A stretch of DNA of 8,356 bases from an uncultured Lachnospiraceae bacterium (GTDB taxonomy: Bacteria; Bacillota; Clostridia; Lachnospirales; Lachnospiraceae), in contig CADCOU010000219.1 in NCBI GenBank assembly GCA_902803155.1, forward strand, positions 1-8,356, written 5' to 3'. Position 1 is the first letter of the stretch. Each line of letters opens with the position of its first letter. Below the pieces are notes generated by a model that worked only from the letters and a program-made list of their open reading frames with translations, ran no database searches and was not told the DNA's origin. The position numbers and the translations under genes are program-made. Positions 6,027 through 8,356 of this stretch are shown in pieces.

Positions 6027-6055
6027 TTAACAGGCTTCGGATAATATGGTATACT
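6027..6055 (+). promoter_or_regulatory. Sigma-A type promoter for the sORF-rhomboid pair
   Basis: TTAACA (6027-6032), a 17-bp spacer and TATACT (6050-6055) make a near-consensus promoter about 25 nt before the 48-aa ORF. It marks the start of a new transcription unit after the pilus block. Confidence 0.8.
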
Positions 6056-6079
6056 CGCCCTTAAAGAGGGGGTGAGAGG

Positions 6080-6226
6080 ATGAAGGAAGTGATGACTTCA
6101 CATGAGCTGTCTCTGGTGATGGATCTGATTCTGTCGATGATCCGGAACGGACACATTGATGAGCTGACTCAGATCCTGGAGAGATATCAGAAAAGTGACT
6201 TATTGGATAAGGCTCTCACGAAATGA
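6080..6226 (+). CDS. Small protein of unknown function, 48 aa, coupled to rhomboid
   Basis: The gene is not recognised. ATG 6080 follows GAGGGGGTGAGAGG, a strong purine-rich ribosome binding site, and a near-consensus promoter. The product (MKEVMTSHELSLVMDLILSM, then IRNGHIDELTQILERY) looks like one or two soluble helices with no membrane segment or signal. Its stop codon overlaps the rhomboid start (ATGA, 6223-6226), so the ribosome that finishes it can start the protease. It may be a regulator or partner of the rhomboid, or a short leader cistron that sets its translation. It shows faint similarity in layout to the 53-aa protein at 2052 (both have an MT start, a hydrophobic patch and an EL/TLEEV helix), too weak to claim homology. 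Confidence 0.7.
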   Translation: MKEVMTSHELSLVMDLILSMIRNGHIDELTQILERYQKSDLLDKALTK

Positions 6227-6858
6227 ACGAGTTTACGGCATTCCTTAAAAACCGGCGCAAAGTGAATCTCGCGATGGCAGCGATCAATATCGTTGTCTTT
6301 ATTGTGCTGGAGATCATAGGCGATACGAGCAGCGCACCGTTCATGCTGGAGCATGGGGCATCCTATGCGCCTCTCGTCCTTGAAGGGCAGTACTGGAGGC
6401 TGTTTACTTCGATGTTCCTGCATTTCGGATTTGAGCATCTTGCCTATAATATGTTCAGCCTGATCTTTCTGGGAGACATCGTGGAAACGGTCATGGGTCC
6501 GGTCCGCTATCTGATCATCTATCTGGGCGGCGGACTGTGCGGCAATATCGTCTCCGTGCTTCTCAGCATGAAGACCGGAAAGTACGCGGTTGCTGCAGGC
6601 GCTTCCGGAGCGATCTTCGCATGCATGGGGGCGTTCCTGTATTTCGCGCTGCGAAACCGCAGGGGTTTCGGCCGCGGCAACCTTCAGCGGCTCGGGATGA
6701 TGGTTCTCCTGATGATCATGCAAAGTCTGGTGGATAAGGGCGTTGACAATGCCGCGCACATGGGAGGACTCGCCGCAGGCTTTATTCTGGCTGCTCTGCT
6801 CTGGCATCCGAAAAAGAGGCAGATCCGCAGGATCGACAGTGTGTCATCCGGACAATAA
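6223..6858 (+). CDS. Rhomboid-family intramembrane serine protease
   Basis: The 211-residue polytopic membrane protein has all the rhomboid hallmarks: H67, H72 and N76 in HFGFEHLAYNM (oxyanion region), the nucleophile S128 in GASG (126-129), and the catalytic H179 in AAHMGG of a later membrane helix. The WR before the first active-site block (YWRLFTSMFLH) also fits the family. It should cleave single-pass membrane substrates within the bilayer; the substrate cannot be inferred from the sequence. It is of the basic six-helix length, with a short basic cytoplasmic tail (KKRQIRR). Its start overlaps the stop of the 48-aa ORF, and it lacks a strong ribosome binding site of its own, so its translation probably depends on that ORF. 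Nothing links it functionally to the pilus genes except proximity. Confidence 0.95.
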   Translation: MNEFTAFLKNRRKVNLAMAAINIVVFIVLEIIGDTSSAPFMLEHGASYAPLVLEGQYWRLFTSMFLHFGFEHLAYNMFSLIFLGDIVETVMGPVRYLIIYLGGGLCGNIVSVLLSMKTGKYAVAAGASGAIFACMGAFLYFALRNRRGFGRGNLQRLGMMVLLMIMQSLVDKGVDNAAHMGGLAAGFILAALLWHPKKRQIRRIDSVSSGQ

Positions 6859-6865
6859 AGCTACA

Positions 6866-6939
6866 CTCAGTTAAGGCACCCACTGCCCCTGCAGGCTGTG
6901 CGGCAAGAGTCCTGGGGGCTTTCCCGGACTGAGGCACCG
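6866..6939 (+). other. Structured intergenic RNA candidate before the HIT gene
   Basis: This non-coding stretch can form two hairpins: GCAC..GCC/GGC..GTGC (6876-6901, with the palindrome CCTGCAGG at 6888-6895), and AGTCC-GGG/CCC-GGACT (6908-6930). An outer pairing CTCAGT (6866-6871) with ACTGAG (6928-6933) competes with the second hairpin for ACT 6928-6930. There is no T tract, so it is not a simple terminator. I could not match it to a known riboswitch class. Confidence 0.4.
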
Positions 6940-6976
6940 TTACAGATTGATAATTTGAAACAGGAGGTTTTGTGTT

Positions 6977-7384
6977 ATGAAAGACTGCAACTGCATTTTC
7001 TGCAAGATCGCGAACGGAGAGATCCCGTCTGCAACGCTGTATGAGGACGGGGAGTTCCGCGTCATTCTGGATCTGAATCCGGCGGCGAAAGGACATGCCC
7101 TGGTTCTTCCGAAGGAGCATTACGCAAATCTGTTTGAGATCCCGGAGGATGTCCTCGGCAAGGCGGCCGGCGTCGCAAAGAAGGTCGGAACCAGGCTTTA
7201 CGAAGGGCTTGGCGCAGACGGATTCAATCTGGTACAGAATAATGGAGAGAGCGCCGGGCAGACGGTGTTCCATTTCCATATGCATCTGATCCCGAGATAT
7301 GCGGGAGATACCGTACGGGTCGGCTGGAAGCCGGGATCACTTACGGATGAGGATAAGGCACAGATCCTGGATCTGTTTGAGTAA
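6977..7384 (+). CDS. HIT-family nucleotide hydrolase/transferase
   Basis: The 135-residue product has the histidine triad HFHMHLIPR (H99, H101, H103), the signature of HIT proteins that hydrolyse nucleoside phosphoramidates and related nucleotides through a His-nucleotide intermediate. C6 and C9 in CNCIFCK, with H48 and H99, form the zinc site of the bacterial HinT-like branch. The length is normal for the family. The protein is cytoplasmic. ATG 6977 has AGGAGG (6962-6967) 9 nt upstream. The gene lies 118 nt after the rhomboid and 32 nt before the oxidoreductase, so it is probably cotranscribed with the latter. No clear promoter is visible; GATAAT near 6949 has no matching -35 element. Confidence 0.95.
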   Translation: MKDCNCIFCKIANGEIPSATLYEDGEFRVILDLNPAAKGHALVLPKEHYANLFEIPEDVLGKAAGVAKKVGTRLYEGLGADGFNLVQNNGESAGQTVFHFHMHLIPRYAGDTVRVGWKPGSLTDEDKAQILDLFE

Positions 7385-7416
7385 AACAGCCAGGTCGGAA
7401 GAAAGGAGAGCTCCGC

Positions 7417-8356
7417 ATGGATCTTGCAATCATCGGAACAGGGAAGATCGTACACGAAGCGCTGTATGCACTGACGGCGGTAGATGACATCCGGGTAAAG
7501 GCAATCTATGCGAGACCTCACAGCGAACACACAGGCAGAGAACTTGCTGAGCAGTACGGGATCGACAAGGTATATACGGATTATGACAGGCTGCTTGCGG
7601 AGGCTGATGTGGATGCTGTCTATATCGGTCTGGTGAATTCCGCTCATTTTGCGTATACGAAAACAGCCCTTCTTGCAGGAAAGCATGTCATCCTGGAGAA
7701 ACCGCTGACCTCGACCCTGAAGGAAGCAGAAGAACTGTACCGTATCTCACGGGGGACCGGATGCTTTGTGCTGGAAGCGATAACCAGTATACACAACAGG
7801 GTTTTCCGGCAGATTGAGGAGGAACTCGGGAATCTCGGACCGATCCGCGCAGCAGAGTTTCATTTCTCCCAGTATTCCAGCGTTTACAGGGATTACCTGA
7901 ACGGGAAGATCACGCCGAAGTTTGACCCGGAGTTCTCGGGCGGCGCGCTCTATGATATGAGCATATATAACATCCATTTTGCGGTCGGACTGTTCGGGGC
8001 GCCGGAACAGGTGATGTATTATCCGAATCTGGGCTATAACGGCATCGACACATCGGGAATCCTGGTATTGTCCTACCCGCAGTTTCAGGCGGTCTGCCTG
8101 GGAACAAAGGATTCGGACGGTCCGAATGCCGCTGTGATCCAGGGAGAGAACGGCTGGATCAGGATGGAAGGAAAGCCGAACACGGAAGGGGATCTGGAAG
8201 TCTTCGTAGTTACCGAACCGGCTGATTCCGGAGAGGTCGCGGCGCTCAGTGCGGCGGGAAGCGTAGACCGTACATTTATCCGGCGGAAATATGAGGCGGA
8301 GAAGGTCCATCACCGCATGTGTGCCGAACTGAGGGATTTTGCCCGGATCATCGATG
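7417..8356 (+). CDS. Gfo/Idh/MocA-family NAD(P)-dependent oxidoreductase, 3' end missing
   Basis: The first 313 codons of an oxidoreductase that runs past the right edge without a stop. The N-terminal Rossmann fold begins directly with MDLAIIGTGK (GxGxxx dinucleotide loop). The EKP motif is at 94-96, whose Lys is the usual catalytic residue. The C-terminal domain has GGALYDMSIYNIHFAVGLFG (about 175-194), with D180 and H187 at the positions where the family has its substrate-binding Asp and catalytic His. Such enzymes oxidise or reduce sugars, inositols or related polyols; the substrate cannot be told from the sequence. ATG 7417 is preceded by AAAGGAGA about 7 nt upstream. It is probably in an operon with the HIT gene. 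Full family members are about 320-350 residues, so only the tail is missing. Confidence 0.93.
   Translation, partial: MDLAIIGTGKIVHEALYALTAVDDIRVKAIYARPHSEHTGRELAEQYGIDKVYTDYDRLLAEADVDAVYIGLVNSAHFAYTKTALLAGKHVILEKPLTSTLKEAEELYRISRGTGCFVLEAITSIHNRVFRQIEEELGNLGPIRAAEFHFSQYSSVYRDYLNGKITPKFDPEFSGGALYDMSIYNIHFAVGLFGAPEQVMYYPNLGYNGIDTSGILVLSYPQFQAVCLGTKDSDGPNAAVIQGENGWIRMEGKPNTEGDLEVFVVTEPADSGEVAALSAAGSVDRTFIRRKYEAEKVHHRMCAELRDFARIID

Noticed and set aside
1..8356. tRNA, rRNA, CRISPR arrays, phage or IS transposase genes
   Set aside because: None seen on either strand: no spaced direct-repeat array, no cloverleaf with a recognisable anticodon arm, and no transposase or integrase motif.

Overview
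The window looks like chromosomal DNA from an anaerobic Firmicute of the Clostridia, most likely Lachnospiraceae. This rests on recognition of families (DUF5702, DUF6382 plus FHA, Flp1-like pilin, TadE-like pseudopilins with long basic leaders), AGGAGG-type ribosome binding sites, consensus sigma-A promoters and moderate G+C. No database search was possible. All convincing genes are on the + strand.

Layout. Positions 37-5966 are the distal half of a Tad/Flp-type pilus locus: a small Flp1-like pilin ORF (37-168), a DUF5702 membrane-anchored protein (338-1930), a TadE-like pseudopilin with a C-terminal pair of Cys/His repeats (2400-3416), an A24 prepilin peptidase of the TadV/CpaA type (3423-3854), a second TadE-like pseudopilin (3880-4470) and a DUF6382/FHA membrane protein (4467-5966). 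The ATPase and inner-membrane platform genes (tadA/B/C) are not here and would be expected upstream. The peptidase should cleave the leaders of the pseudopilins: G79|SLTLE in the first and A52|SFTVE in the second, each with the diagnostic Glu at +5. A 53-aa gene with its own strong promoter and its own terminator (1998-2289) sits in the middle of the locus and splits it into two transcription segments.

After the pilus locus, a second consensus promoter (6027-6055) drives a 48-aa ORF that overlaps a rhomboid protease gene by 4 nt. A structured 118-nt intergenic stretch follows, then a HIT-family hydrolase and a Gfo/Idh/MocA-family oxidoreductase that runs off the right edge.

The most interesting element is at 2381-2632. 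A long inverted repeat (22 bp perfect, then a 2-nt bulge, then 7 bp more) flanks about 182 bp inside the leader-coding region of the first TadE-like gene. Each arm carries the same ribosome binding site and ATG pointing inward, and both orientations of the central segment are open in the frame that continues into the mature pseudopilin. It is therefore a candidate intragenic inverton (phase-variable recoding of a prepilin leader). The alternative is a small terminal-inverted-repeat insertion that hijacked the start of the gene: removing 243 bp restores an ordinary 11-residue basic prepilin leader starting at ATG 2361. The sequence alone cannot decide between these, but read mapping would.
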